Below are positions 1 to 8,133 of a stretch of 64,000 bases of DNA, in pieces (position 1 is the first letter of the stretch; each line of letters opens with the position of its first letter). A program made the translations under genes and the position numbers. This DNA is from Rubripirellula amarantea (GTDB lineage Bacteria; Planctomycetota; Planctomycetia; Pirellulales; Pirellulaceae), in assembly GCF_007859865.1 (NCBI RefSeq), contig NZ_SJPI01000003.1, forward strand, positions 744,001 to 808,000. Reading direction: 5' to 3'. Under the pieces are notes generated by a model. That model did not search any database, had not been told where the DNA came from, and worked only from the letters and a program-made list of their open reading frames with translations.

Positions 1-307
1 AACCTAGGGTTGCCCAAAGTGGTCCCCAGCTCAATGCTCCTGAATCGTCGGTCTTTGAGAAGGCGCCAAGCGGTGAACTGGACCACTTCGCAGGCTTGCC
101 AATCCATTGGGCCAGAGGATTGACCGCGGTAACGGCCACTTCACCAGTTTCAGATGCCGCGCTGGTCGTGCTGACCACGACACAAGCCAGTGAACCGATC
201 AAAATGAATGTTGCGCAGATGATCGCGAGCCAATCATCAGAAATATTCTTCCGGCTGATCTGGTTCTGACTAACCGGTTCCGACGGGCTGCTATTGGCGT
301 CTGGCAC
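1..307 (-). CDS. Partial membrane transporter N-terminus, YeiH/UPF0324-like (putative sulfate exporter family)
   Basis: This open frame on the minus strand runs off the left edge of the window, so only about 102 N-terminal residues are present. It begins with a GTG codon at 307, preceded by an AGGAA ribosome-binding site. A polar N-terminus is followed by one clear membrane segment (DWLAIICATFILIGSLACVV) and then a stretch rich in W, P and G (NPLAQWIGKPAKWSSSPLGAF). From memory, that order (DW, one helix, NPL..W...P..W...P) resembles the start of planctomycete UPF0324 transporters; this family call is an inference. It is divergent from the universal stress gene at 640. Confidence 0.5.
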   Translation of the reverse strand, partial: MPDANSSPSEPVSQNQISRKNISDDWLAIICATFILIGSLACVVVSTTSAASETGEVAVTAVNPLAQWIGKPAKWSSSPLGAFSKTDDSGALSWGPLWATLG

Positions 308-422
308 GCTTTTCCTCACTTCTTTGCAAACAGGACGATTCTTCGAAAAACTCTCAGAGAAGGATGATCATATCCGGAAGATGATCCAATGAAACGAGTG
401 CTACGAGATCGCTGCCCGGTCA

Positions 423-444
423 CTTCCGATTCGCTTCCGATTCG
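423..444. repeat. Perfect 11-bp tandem repeat, candidate activator site
   Basis: CTTCCGATTCG is repeated twice head to tail. The repeat lies about 124 bp upstream of the -24 box at 568, a normal distance for a sigma-54 enhancer. The 11-bp period would put both copies on one DNA face. The activator role is inferred. Confidence 0.4.
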
Positions 445-567
445 ATGGTAGTTGATCTTGGGTACTTCCTTTATGACCGGTTTCGATCCGTGCGTCCGTG
501 ACATCACAGCGTGCTAATTCGCGCACTATACTGAGCGATTGTTTCTTGCGGTTGCAGTATATTGAGT

Positions 568-582
568 TGGCACCTGCTTTGC
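568..582 (+). promoter_or_regulatory. Sigma-54 (-24/-12) promoter of the first universal stress gene
   Basis: TGGCAC-N5-TTGC matches every core position of the sigma-54 consensus with GG and GC exactly 12 bp apart. The predicted transcription start is near 594, about 45 nt before the ATG at 640. Confidence 0.8.
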
Positions 583-639
583 GTGTAGTCCAGTGTTAAT
601 CCCGATCGGTGATTCTTGTAAACAATTCTGGAGACAACG

Positions 640-1605
640 ATGAGAGTTATTCTTGCCAACGACGCTTCCCCTCACTCTCATGCCGCTGCAGACTACTTGC
701 TTGCGATTCCATTTCGCAAACCGATTGATGTAGAAATCGTCGCAGCAGTGGCTCCACCGATGGTCCTGGATACGGGAATGGCCGGGATGCCCGTCGATCT
801 CGGATTGTTCATCAGTGAAGAACGAGATGCCGTTCAGGAACGCGTCGATGCCGCCGCCGACGAACTTCGTACAGACGCTCATCAGAAGCTGTTGCATTCG
901 GTAAATACACACGTGCCGATCGGACCGGCGTCAAGCGAACTGTTGCGTGTGGCGGACGATACCGACGCTGACTTGATTGTGCTGGGGGCGGTAGGACATT
1001 CGGCTCTTGACCGAGTTCTGTTGGGTAGCATCTCTGATTACGTGGCCACTCATAGCGACGTATCGACGCTGGTGGTCCGTCCCAATCGGCGTTCCGAAAT
1101 TCCGCCGGGACTTGAAAAGATCATGATCGCCTTATCCGGCGGCCCCGAAGACCAACGGATGGTGGACTGGTTGCGTCAACTAAACTTAAGACCGAGCGTC
1201 GAAGTTCACTTGGTGCGAATCTTGATTCTTGAAACGCTTTACCGCCAAGACATCCGTCAAAAAGCCTCGGAATTCTGGCAGTCGTTCTCGAACGATGCAC
1301 AGCAGCAGATCCTTGACTTTGAGACTCAGTTACAATCGATGGGTCTGAACACCGAAACACATCTCGTCGAAAGTAGTCATGCGGGCGAAGCATTGATCGA
1401 ATACGCCGAAAACCATGGTTGCGACTTGATCATGACGGGCGATAGCGACAGTGGTTTGCTGACGCGTGTGTTCATGGGCAGCACGTCACGTTATGTGCTG
1501 CGTCATGCTCAATGCAGTGTGCTGACCGTTCGAGACAAGAATGACCGCGCCAAAGCGAAGCAGGAAGCGGCGGAGCAGACACAACGAAGTGGTGCGGCTC
1601 ACTAA
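640..1605 (+). CDS. Universal stress protein, two UspA domains
   Basis: This 321-residue protein has two tandem UspA domains and is probably a cytoplasmic nucleotide-binding stress protein. Domain 1 covers about residues 1-148 and carries the ATP-binding signature G-x2-G-H-S-x3-R-x3-G-S near residues 116-132 (GAVGHSALDRVLLGS). Domain 2 covers about 159-300 and ends in a matching motif (GDSDSGLLTRVFMGSTSRY). A GGAG ribosome-binding site lies 8 nt before the ATG. The gene leads a group with a small membrane methyltransferase 23 bp downstream and a TerB-like gene. Transcription is predicted from the sigma-54 promoter at 568-582. Its relatives in this window are at 7087, 8134 and 12589. The exact physiological role is unknown. 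Confidence 0.93.
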   Translation: MRVILANDASPHSHAAADYLLAIPFRKPIDVEIVAAVAPPMVLDTGMAGMPVDLGLFISEERDAVQERVDAAADELRTDAHQKLLHSVNTHVPIGPASSELLRVADDTDADLIVLGAVGHSALDRVLLGSISDYVATHSDVSTLVVRPNRRSEIPPGLEKIMIALSGGPEDQRMVDWLRQLNLRPSVEVHLVRILILETLYRQDIRQKASEFWQSFSNDAQQQILDFETQLQSMGLNTETHLVESSHAGEALIEYAENHGCDLIMTGDSDSGLLTRVFMGSTSRYVLRHAQCSVLTVRDKNDRAKAKQEAAEQTQRSGAAH

Positions 1606-1628
1606 ACGAAAGATTCCGTTTTCATCGC

Positions 1629-2063
1629 ATGTTCCATTCACTGCTGATCGCCGGTCAATTTGTTTGCGCCGCCGTTCTAGTTCTATCGGCGAGTTGGTGG
1701 CCGATACCTTGGCTTGTCATCGTACTTTCACTTCCCGGAATATTACTGGCAGTTTGGGCTTGGCTTACAATGGGCTTACTTCGACTGCGAATCCATCCGT
1801 CCATTAACGACAACACACGACTGCTCGTGAACGGTCCTTATGCACTCGTTCGCCATCCCATGTACACAGGCCTGCTTTGGTTTGGGGCAGCAACGCTTGG
1901 CAGTGGATTTGCTTGGTGGCGACTTGCCGTATGGGGCGTATTAGCCGTCATACTGGTCATGAAGGCAAACGAAGAAGAACAGTCGATACTGCAGCGTTTT
2001 CCGCAATACCGCGACTACCAAGAGAAGACCGGACAACTCGTTCCGCGACTGGATCGCGTTTAA
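1629..2063 (+). CDS. Isoprenylcysteine carboxyl methyltransferase-like (ICMT/PEMT) membrane protein
   Basis: This 144-residue integral membrane protein has about four hydrophobic segments. The family signature G-P-Y-A-L-V-R-H-P-M-Y-T-G lies near residues 69-81, followed by a conserved acidic stretch (EEEQSILQRFPQYRDY) near the C-terminus. These are the marks of the ICMT/phospholipid methyltransferase family, which binds S-adenosylmethionine at the membrane face. Bacterial members modify lipids or are uncharacterised, and the substrate cannot be read here. It follows the universal stress gene by 23 bp and is probably co-transcribed, so lipid modification under the same stress is a reasonable inference. 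Confidence 0.85.
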   Translation: MFHSLLIAGQFVCAAVLVLSASWWPIPWLVIVLSLPGILLAVWAWLTMGLLRLRIHPSINDNTRLLVNGPYALVRHPMYTGLLWFGAATLGSGFAWWRLAVWGVLAVILVMKANEEEQSILQRFPQYRDYQEKTGQLVPRLDRV

Positions 2064-2144
2064 GATTCGAATACGTTTGGTTCGTTGCACTTCTGCTTTT
2101 CGCTTTCGAGCGTTTTGCTTTTTCACCTGATGTCAAAGCGGCAT

Positions 2145-2159
2145 AGGCATGACCTTTGC
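2145..2159 (+). promoter_or_regulatory. Sigma-54-like promoter before the TerB-like gene
   Basis: AGGCATG-N3-TTTGC has GG and GC 12 bp apart and an intact -12 TTTGC, with A instead of T before GG. The predicted start is near 2171, 35 nt before the ATG at 2206. Confidence 0.55.
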
Positions 2160-2205
2160 TCATCCACTCTGTTCGAAACGCACCCCCACCCACTGAGGCA
2201 ATTCC

Positions 2206-2784
2206 ATGTTTGAACGAGATGCTATTCACGAACGAGGCAAAGCACTGGAAGATGAGTTTTTCCATCGCGTCGATGAAAAACTAAGGGCCGAATTGCGTCG
2301 AAAGATGGAACATGACGATGCCGTTGCGAGACTTCAATCGGCCACCGGTTTTGAAGACGCTCAGTTGCTTAGTCACCTTGTGGATTCCGACTTTACACCG
2401 GCATCGATAGCCGTGATCGCGTTAGTGCCTTTGGTGTTCGTCGCATGGGCGGACGGGTTCATTACCCCTGCGGAACGTCAATCAATCTTGAGTGCAGCGT
2501 TGCATCGAGGGATCAAGGACAATCCAACAGCGTCTGAAGTACTGGAGCAGTGGCTCCACCATCGCCCATCGGACTCGCTTCTGGAACTATGGAAAGAGTA
2601 CGCCATTGCACTAGGGCAAACACTCACACCGACACTTGCAAAGATGCTCCAACAAGAAATCTTAAGATTGGCCACCGCTGTAGCTCAAGCTTCCAAGAAG
2701 CAGTTTAGTCGTGAGAGTATTTCAGCAGCGGAACAAGCTGTCCTTGATAAGATCGCAGAAGTTCCGATCACACCTGCCCAGTAG
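2206..2784 (+). CDS. TerB-like helical protein (paralogue of 9310-9897)
   Basis: This 192-residue soluble, mostly helical protein has the central motif L-V-P-L-V-F-V-A-W-A-D-G-x4-P-A-E-R near residues 73-90. That resembles the AWADG...EER core of TerB-fold proteins, where acidic residues can bind metal. The N-terminus is charged and probably coiled coil. The protein at 9310-9897 aligns with it over nearly its whole length (shared FF..L/V..K, STG/ATG, AWAEG/AWADG, ER..I motifs). Both genes sit next to universal stress genes and behind sigma-54-like promoters. Function is not known; the TerB assignment is tentative. Confidence 0.65.
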   Translation: MFERDAIHERGKALEDEFFHRVDEKLRAELRRKMEHDDAVARLQSATGFEDAQLLSHLVDSDFTPASIAVIALVPLVFVAWADGFITPAERQSILSAALHRGIKDNPTASEVLEQWLHHRPSDSLLELWKEYAIALGQTLTPTLAKMLQQEILRLATAVAQASKKQFSRESISAAEQAVLDKIAEVPITPAQ

Positions 2785-3008
2785 ACATTCCTTTCCACTT
2801 TACTGTTCTGCCCATTTACGAGCCGCGACAAATTCGCGGCGTCATCATCGATCAAGTGAATTCCTCAATTCCATAATCTTCGCAATCGCAGGTAAACGCA
2901 GTTTTCTAAGGTTCAAACGCACTGCCAGTGGGACGTGTTGTGCGACTAGCTGTGACGCCGCATCAACTGGGCAAACCGAGCCCTGCTAACCCACCATTGG
3001 ATATCTAC

Positions 3009-3935
3009 TTAAAAGGTTGTATTGGCAGGAATGCCCTTGGGGGCATCTAGACTCTCCGTGAGCATGCAGATGCTTTCCTGTCGGTCTCCATTGAACCAAC
3101 GGAGAAATTTTTTTCGCTCTCGCTTTGCCAGACACTTTTCTTTTCTACGCAACTTTTTCAGGCATGATTCAAATCGCTTTGAGCATACTTTCCTTCGTAG
3201 TTTCAGCAAGTATTGCGAAACAACAACGCGGTCGTGAATCAGGCCAATGGACTTCTGAATGGAGCACGTTGCGGAGTAGAGCTTTCGCAACGAATCGTTC
3301 GGAATAGACTCTTGCTGTAGTTCGATACAGTAGCGGAGATGCTTCGCTCTCTTACGAAGCATGTGCAATGAATCATGGTCGATCTTCCGGGCCTGGATCA
3401 CCGCCGCGAGCGACCTAGCTGCCTCGGCAACGTGACTTTCTACCATTGCCGAGACTTCGTCGGCAGAAGCCAAATCTAGTGCGACAACGCATGCAACAAT
3501 CCGATTGCTAAGCCTCCTATCGGACGACAATCGCTTCTGTATCTTCTTCAGTGGACCTTGAGCCTGGGCTCGTTGCTTCTTGAGGCATCGCTTGAGCTTT
3601 TTCAGACGACTAGTTTTGCAGTTCTCATAGTAGGCCAGCATGACGTCCAAGTCGCGAGCCTCGCCGGCAGCCGATCGGATTCGCTTCAGCTCTCTCCGCA
3701 ACCACTTCACCAGTTGGGATGGTAGGCGATCTTCATACAAGTCCAATCCCGCAATCGCCTCTCTGGTGGCAACGCGTAATTGGTGCACGTATTCACAATC
3801 TTCGTCGGCGTGCTTAGCCGCCAATGGCAGAAATTGTTGCACATCGCTTAATCGTTTCCCCAATGACTGGGATGCAGACAAATCAGTCGGAGCACAAGTT
3901 TTCATCGTTAGAACGAATATCGAGTTAGCTTTCAT
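3009..3935 (-). CDS. CHAD domain protein
   Basis: This 308-residue protein has a CHAD domain, recognised by the motif V-H-Q-L-R-V-A-T-R-E-A near residues 50-60 and its helical, Lys/Arg-rich repeat (M-L-R-K-R-A-K-H-L-R-Y near 193-203). CHAD domains are helical bundles that bind inorganic polyphosphate and associate with polyphosphate granules. The start at 3935 overlaps the end of the upstream flavoprotein gene by 11 nt; an alternative ATG lies at 3905. It is the last gene of the minus-strand stress group. A polyphosphate link would fit a starvation or dormancy module, but that is inference. Confidence 0.88.
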   Translation of the reverse strand: MKANSIFVLTMKTCAPTDLSASQSLGKRLSDVQQFLPLAAKHADEDCEYVHQLRVATREAIAGLDLYEDRLPSQLVKWLRRELKRIRSAAGEARDLDVMLAYYENCKTSRLKKLKRCLKKQRAQAQGPLKKIQKRLSSDRRLSNRIVACVVALDLASADEVSAMVESHVAEAARSLAAVIQARKIDHDSLHMLRKRAKHLRYCIELQQESIPNDSLRKLYSATCSIQKSIGLIHDRVVVSQYLLKLRRKVCSKRFESCLKKLRRKEKCLAKRERKKFLRWFNGDRQESICMLTESLDAPKGIPANTTF

Positions 3936-4998
3936 TGCGTGCTTGCGAAATCAGAGCTTGCTTTTCCGACGTCTCAAGATGTTCTGTCAACGCGGCGATG
4001 TAGGCAGCACGCTCTTCATCACTGTTGAATTCTAGCGGACGTTGCATTTGCAAGTCGCGAAGCGTTTTCATTTGGCGACGCTCCATGAACTCCACCAACC
4101 CTTCCAACAAGGTTCGAATCACATCAGGTCCTTCGCGGTAAACAGCCGACGTGACCATACCGACATCGGCTCCCGCTAGTAGAGCTTTCACTAGATCGTC
4201 AGCATGACCAATGCCACCACTAGCCGCCAACGGCATTGCTGGACAATAGCTGTGGACTTGCATCAGCGCATCAAGCGACTCACTTTGAACACCGCTATTG
4301 GTCAGCTTCCATTGCCTAGTTAGATTTAGCGTTTCAAGACTGATATCAAGTGCTGGGGCGCGACCATGGAGAACAAGTCCCTGCGCACCAGAAAGCAATT
4401 GGCGTGCAATGTGAGGGACGCTGGTAAAGTTGCGGCCAAGTTTGACAAACAACGGAATCGTAATTGCCGCGTTGATTTCGCGCACCGCATCGCGAATGAT
4501 CGTTTCAATTTCTACTGAATTGTCGTAATCGCGGGCATGCGAATGAGGCACATTGAGTTCGATGGCCGACGCCCCGGCCTCTTCGAGTTCACCCGCGAAA
4601 TCCATCCAGCCGCCAGCCGTAAATCCATTCAAACTGGCAATGATGGGAACTGTCTGCAACGCACTCGCTCGATTGACAAGCGACAAGTACGATTCCGCAT
4701 CTTGGACCGCCCAATTGTGTTCGGTCCGGTTGGCTCGCGCGTAGATTTCTTTCTCTCGTTGGGTAATCGTGCGTCCCGAAGCGATGCTCCATCCGATGAC
4801 TTGCTCTTCGAATAGAGAAGGCAACACGATTGCGCCAACGCCGGCATTTTGCATCGCCAGTCGAGATTGCTCGCTTAGCGTCATCGGGCACGCACCGACG
4901 ATTAAAGGAGATTGAAGCGAGAGGCCACCAAAATTGGTCAGCAGAGAGGTTGTCATCTTAGTATCCATGTGAATGGGGTAACGATTGAGTGAAGTCAT
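3925..4998 (-). CDS. Dihydroorotate dehydrogenase-like flavoprotein
   Basis: This 357-residue TIM-barrel flavoprotein resembles class 1 dihydroorotate dehydrogenase. The N-terminus has the family pattern L-x-S-P-L-I-V-G-A-C-P, a central substrate/FMN segment reads A-S-A-I-E-L-N-V-P (about 140-148), followed by F-V-K-L-G-R-N. The phosphate-binding glycine motif is A-S-G-G-I-G near 255-260. Members lacking the pyrimidine-pathway context are often found beside universal stress genes and are annotated only as DHOD-like, so pyrimidine synthesis should not be assumed. The start at 4998 overlaps the stop of the upstream gene as ATGA, which supports translational coupling and this start. Confidence 0.85.
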   Translation of the reverse strand: MTSLNRYPIHMDTKMTTSLLTNFGGLSLQSPLIVGACPMTLSEQSRLAMQNAGVGAIVLPSLFEEQVIGWSIASGRTITQREKEIYARANRTEHNWAVQDAESYLSLVNRASALQTVPIIASLNGFTAGGWMDFAGELEEAGASAIELNVPHSHARDYDNSVEIETIIRDAVREINAAITIPLFVKLGRNFTSVPHIARQLLSGAQGLVLHGRAPALDISLETLNLTRQWKLTNSGVQSESLDALMQVHSYCPAMPLAASGGIGHADDLVKALLAGADVGMVTSAVYREGPDVIRTLLEGLVEFMERRQMKTLRDLQMQRPLEFNSDEERAAYIAALTEHLETSEKQALISQARNES

Positions 4999-6554
4999 AA
5001 GTGATCGGCAATCTTGATCGCGTCCGGCACGTCTGCGAGATAATCAAGTTCGTTTCCAGAGAGCGGTTGGCGGGAAACAAGTTGATCCTCGAGAACACGA
5101 AGATCGGCATCGGACGCGTCGTTATTCAAAGCCATGCGATTGGCAATGCGATCGCGAAGCGTTTGAGGATCTGCTCGACAATCTAAAATCGCAAACGGAA
5201 CGTGTTCTTGACTTGCCAGCTTAAGAAAACGCTGACGGTCATTTCGACGCAAGAACGTCGCGTCAACGATGACGCTATAACCAGCCCGAACAATATCTTT
5301 CGCAAGTGATGCAAGTCGCTCATAGGTGCGTTCATCGGCCGTGTCACTGTACATCTCAGCTTGCAACTGCTCTGAAGGGCGTTGGGTTTCTGAGAGACCA
5401 AACAACCGCTTGCGTTCAAGATCGCTGCGCAAGCGGAATGCGCTGTGCTTTTGCACGACCGATTCGCTGAGGGTCGTTTTGCCACTACCGCTTACGCCAT
5501 GCGTGATCCACAACTGAGGGCGACTGTCCATCGTGAACTTTTGGGCCAAACTGATGTGCTGCCGAGCATCGGCAATCGAAGCGTGACGTTCGCTGGAACT
5601 CAGTCCGCTCTGCTTAGATCGCATCGTTGCAACCCAAGATCGCACTAAGGAGCGATAAACTAGAAACCAACGAAGAATGACTAGCGACTGATAATCGCCC
5701 GTTTCTTCCAGGTAAGTATTGATGACGGTATGCGACAAATCTTGGTGTCCTCGGGCGGCAAGGTCCATTTGTAAGAACCCCACATCGCTGAGAACGTCGA
5801 TCCACCGCAAACGTTCGTTGAACTCGATGCCATCGAACGGAACGAGTCGTCCGTCCCAAAAAACAATGTTCTCGGAATGCAGATCGCCATGGCATTCGCG
5901 AATAAAACCATCGGCAACACGACTGCCGAACACCTGCAGATGCTGCTTGAAGTAGTCATCCGACCAATCATGCAATTCCGCTAGAGTGGATGCCGTTTGG
6001 GAATCTGTGTTGTCCTTGAGTTGAGTTGCGATCTGATGAAAATTTTTGACCAGATAATCCGTCCATCCGGATGCAAAGCTCGCTTCACACTTCGTTGCAC
6101 CGCAATGAAAGTAAGCGATCGTCTTCGCTAATTGTTTCAGATCCGATGTCGTCAATTCCCCGGTCTCAATGCGTTCGCTAAGCAACGACCCTTTAGCAAA
6201 CCTTCTCATTTTCACTGCGTATTCAACAGGCGGCGCAGAAGTCCCCAAACACAACTGCCCACGTTCCCAACCGATGGATTCAACGCCTAGGTACAGATCG
6301 CTTGCGTATCGGCTATCCAGCGCCAATTCCTTTTCGCAAAACTGCTTTCGCAGTTCGAGGGTGCTGTAATCCAAAAAATCGGTTCGAAGCGGCTTCTTGA
6401 TCTTGTAGGCAAAATCCCCGGCAAGAAACACCACTGAAATATGCGTTTCGTGTACTTCGACTTCGCCCGCCGTCGGGTGCGGATAGGCGGCGTCCCGGGT
6501 GAGTCCCTCGATCAATTGCTCCATGCTCACGGAGTTCTCAGTTGATACAGTCAT
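4995..6554 (-). CDS. Aminoglycoside phosphotransferase-like / P-loop kinase fusion protein
   Basis: This protein of about 519 residues joins two kinase-type domains. The N-terminal part (about 1-340) has a phosphotransferase fold with catalytic-loop motif C-H-G-D-L-H-S-E-N and a following V-P-F-D-G-I-E-F. The C-terminal part has a Walker A sequence G-V-S-G-S-G-K-T-T-L and resembles small-molecule P-loop kinases (zeta toxin/YjjG-like AAA_33). This architecture is shared with mycobacterial Rv2004c, a DosR-regulon protein. The ATG at 6554 is chosen; a TTG at 6569 and an ATG at 6524 are also possible. It overlaps the next gene by 4 nt. A weak sigma-54-like site lies at 6625-6639. The substrate is unknown; antibiotic resistance is not implied. 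Confidence 0.88.
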   Translation of the reverse strand: MTVSTENSVSMEQLIEGLTRDAAYPHPTAGEVEVHETHISVVFLAGDFAYKIKKPLRTDFLDYSTLELRKQFCEKELALDSRYASDLYLGVESIGWERGQLCLGTSAPPVEYAVKMRRFAKGSLLSERIETGELTTSDLKQLAKTIAYFHCGATKCEASFASGWTDYLVKNFHQIATQLKDNTDSQTASTLAELHDWSDDYFKQHLQVFGSRVADGFIRECHGDLHSENIVFWDGRLVPFDGIEFNERLRWIDVLSDVGFLQMDLAARGHQDLSHTVINTYLEETGDYQSLVILRWFLVYRSLVRSWVATMRSKQSGLSSSERHASIADARQHISLAQKFTMDSRPQLWITHGVSGSGKTTLSESVVQKHSAFRLRSDLERKRLFGLSETQRPSEQLQAEMYSDTADERTYERLASLAKDIVRAGYSVIVDATFLRRNDRQRFLKLASQEHVPFAILDCRADPQTLRDRIANRMALNNDASDADLRVLEDQLVSRQPLSGNELDYLADVPDAIKIADHL

Positions 6555-6624
6555 CAGACAAACTTTCAAGTTCGAAGGTCAGAGGCCGAAGGTTCCACGG
6601 AGGAAAGACCCTTGAGCGACGTGT

Positions 6625-6639
6625 GCATGCGGTTTGCCT
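6625..6639 (-). promoter_or_regulatory. Weak sigma-54-like site before the kinase-fusion gene
   Basis: On the minus strand AGGCAAACCGCATGC has GG and GC 12 bp apart and GGCA plus TGC, but lacks the TTGC and the full TGGCAC. The downstream genes may instead be read through from 9100. Confidence 0.3.
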
Positions 6640-6658
6640 CGTTATCGGTACCGCCGCG

Positions 6659-7078
6659 CTACTCGACATCCAGTTTCATAAACTCAACCCGGTGCTTTCG
6701 CATATAGGAATGGCACTCGACACAGCGAACGGTGAGGGCAACGTAGCCAAGCGTCGCACGATGAATATCTTTGTCATCAGCGGCTTCGATCACCAAATCC
6801 GCAGCACGTTGAAAGTCGCGACTTTGGGCTGCGTACTCTTTTGTTTGCAACACGTTCCAACCAGATTCTGTGCTCAGCAATCGAAGTGCCCGGGCATTGA
6901 TTTTAATGGTGTCGAATTGCTCGAGCGTTAGGCCTTCGAGAATGGCCTTTGACTTATCGAGTTTCAAATGCATCAGCGGAGTGATCTTGCTGGGTTGATC
7001 TAGAGGAGGATCTGCCGCAGTCGCCACCGCCACAAGTACCGTCGCAATCGGAACAACATAAAGTAGAAAGCGTTTCAT
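6659..7078 (-). CDS. Secreted c-type heme protein, single CxxCH
   Basis: This 139-residue protein has a hydrophobic signal sequence (MKRFLLYVVPIATVLVAVATA) of about 21 residues. One heme-attachment motif, C-V-E-C-H, lies near residue 118, close to the C-terminus as in cytochrome c-prime-like four-helix proteins. The preceding helices and the R-C-V-E-C-H-S-Y context fit that fold, but the family is not certain. A GTG at 7090 would overlap the upstream universal stress stop; the ATG at 7078 gives a cleaner signal peptide. It is the third gene of the minus-strand stress group, which suggests a redox or gas-sensing periplasmic role (inference). Confidence 0.8.
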   Translation of the reverse strand: MKRFLLYVVPIATVLVAVATAADPPLDQPSKITPLMHLKLDKSKAILEGLTLEQFDTIKINARALRLLSTESGWNVLQTKEYAAQSRDFQRAADLVIEAADDKDIHRATLGYVALTVRCVECHSYMRKHRVEFMKLDVE

Positions 7079-7086
7079 CAAGGGTC

Positions 7087-8061
7087 TCACAATAGAGGCA
7101 AGGGTTCGTCTTCTTCAATCAACAATGCATTTGCAACTTGGATGGGTGACACAAAGCCATCCGGTTTCAAGGCCAGCAGAGAGCATGTCACGTCGGAGAT
7201 CACCGTCTCGGCAGTGTTTCCGATTAAGAACCCTGCAACGCCAGTTCGGCAGACGGTCCCCATCACCATTAGGTCCGCCTCAATCTCATCCGCAACACTT
7301 CGAATCACTGAGGCAGGCGTCCCCTGGCGCAGATGCAGATGAACGTCGTCCGACTTGGAATACGGGGCTTGCAATAATTCATCGATTGCCTTGTTGACCT
7401 TCGCCTCATGCTCTTTGCGAAGTAGCTCAACAGCGTCGTCCCCGGCGTTTCGACGCACGGCGTCCTCCATCCAAATTTGCCATGCACCCACGACGTGCAA
7501 TTCCGCTTGGTCACGCTGAGCAATTGAGTAAGCGAGTTCAAGGATTTTGCGGTTCAAATCCGCATGTTTCGCATCCAAAGAATCAACGTCGATGGCTGCC
7601 AGGACGCGATCGAATTCACCATGAATTTGCGGTTTCAGCAACCATACTGGGCATGGGCACAGTCGTAGTAAAGACTTGGCAATGCTGCCAAATAGCCTGC
7701 CAGCCGGTGAGAATCCGTCTGCTGTTTTGACCACCAAATCGTATTGGTCACTGACAACTTGACGAGTGATTTCCGTCGCCGGATCGCCAATGGCAACCAG
7801 CACATCGAGCTGCAGTCCAGTGTCAGATATCTCGCTGGCAAGATCTAGTAAACGGCGACGGCGATCCGCTGCGACGAGTTTTTCAAGCTCGTCCGGTTTC
7901 GCAACATCCGTCATCAAACCCAATGCCTTAGGGATTGGCTTGACAACGTCCATCAATGTCAGTGATGCGTTGTTTTCGAGGGCTAACTGAGCAGCACGTG
8001 TGACAGCAACTTCCGGCTGCTCGGTACCCGCATAAACTAGGATGTGCTTAAAGTTTCTCAT
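7087..8061 (-). CDS. Universal stress protein, UspE-like tandem domains
   Basis: This 324-residue cytoplasmic protein has two UspA domains. Domain 1 (about 1-150) lacks the usual GxxGHS and reads K-T-A-D-G-F-S-P-A-G-R-L-F-G-S, as in UspE proteins that probably do not bind ATP through that site. Domain 2 (about 155-305) ends M-G-T-V-C-R-T-G-V-A-G-F-L-I-G-N. The cysteine pair in R-L-C-P-C-P-V-W is also UspE-like. It lies 72 bp downstream of another universal stress gene on the same strand, with no promoter seen between, and slightly overlaps the possible GTG start of the heme protein, so the three probably share a transcript. Confidence 0.92.
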   Translation of the reverse strand: MRNFKHILVYAGTEQPEVAVTRAAQLALENNASLTLMDVVKPIPKALGLMTDVAKPDELEKLVAADRRRRLLDLASEISDTGLQLDVLVAIGDPATEITRQVVSDQYDLVVKTADGFSPAGRLFGSIAKSLLRLCPCPVWLLKPQIHGEFDRVLAAIDVDSLDAKHADLNRKILELAYSIAQRDQAELHVVGAWQIWMEDAVRRNAGDDAVELLRKEHEAKVNKAIDELLQAPYSKSDDVHLHLRQGTPASVIRSVADEIEADLMVMGTVCRTGVAGFLIGNTAETVISDVTCSLLALKPDGFVSPIQVANALLIEEDEPLPLL

Positions 8062-8133
8062 GTCCGGTGGCCTCAGTTGAAACGGCTTGTTTGAAATTTA
8101 CGAAGAAGATCAATTGACCTATTCATCTTCTAT

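Larger units (their letters stand above)
308..639. other. Divergent intergenic region with tandem repeat and sigma-54 promoter
   Basis: This region separates the leftward transporter fragment from the rightward universal stress gene. It holds a perfect 11-bp tandem duplication (CTTCCGATTCG at 423-433 and 434-444) and a sigma-54-type promoter at 568-582. No convincing gene is present; the short minus-strand frame at 316-507 has no family signature. Confidence 0.6.

Noticed and set aside
316-507. Minus-strand 63-codon frame in the 5' intergenic region
   Set aside because: No family motif, no ribosome-binding site and it lies over the candidate regulatory repeat.
3031-3046. Hairpin ATGCCC/GGGCAT near the end of the CHAD gene as a terminator
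   Set aside because: It lies inside the coding region and has no T tract.
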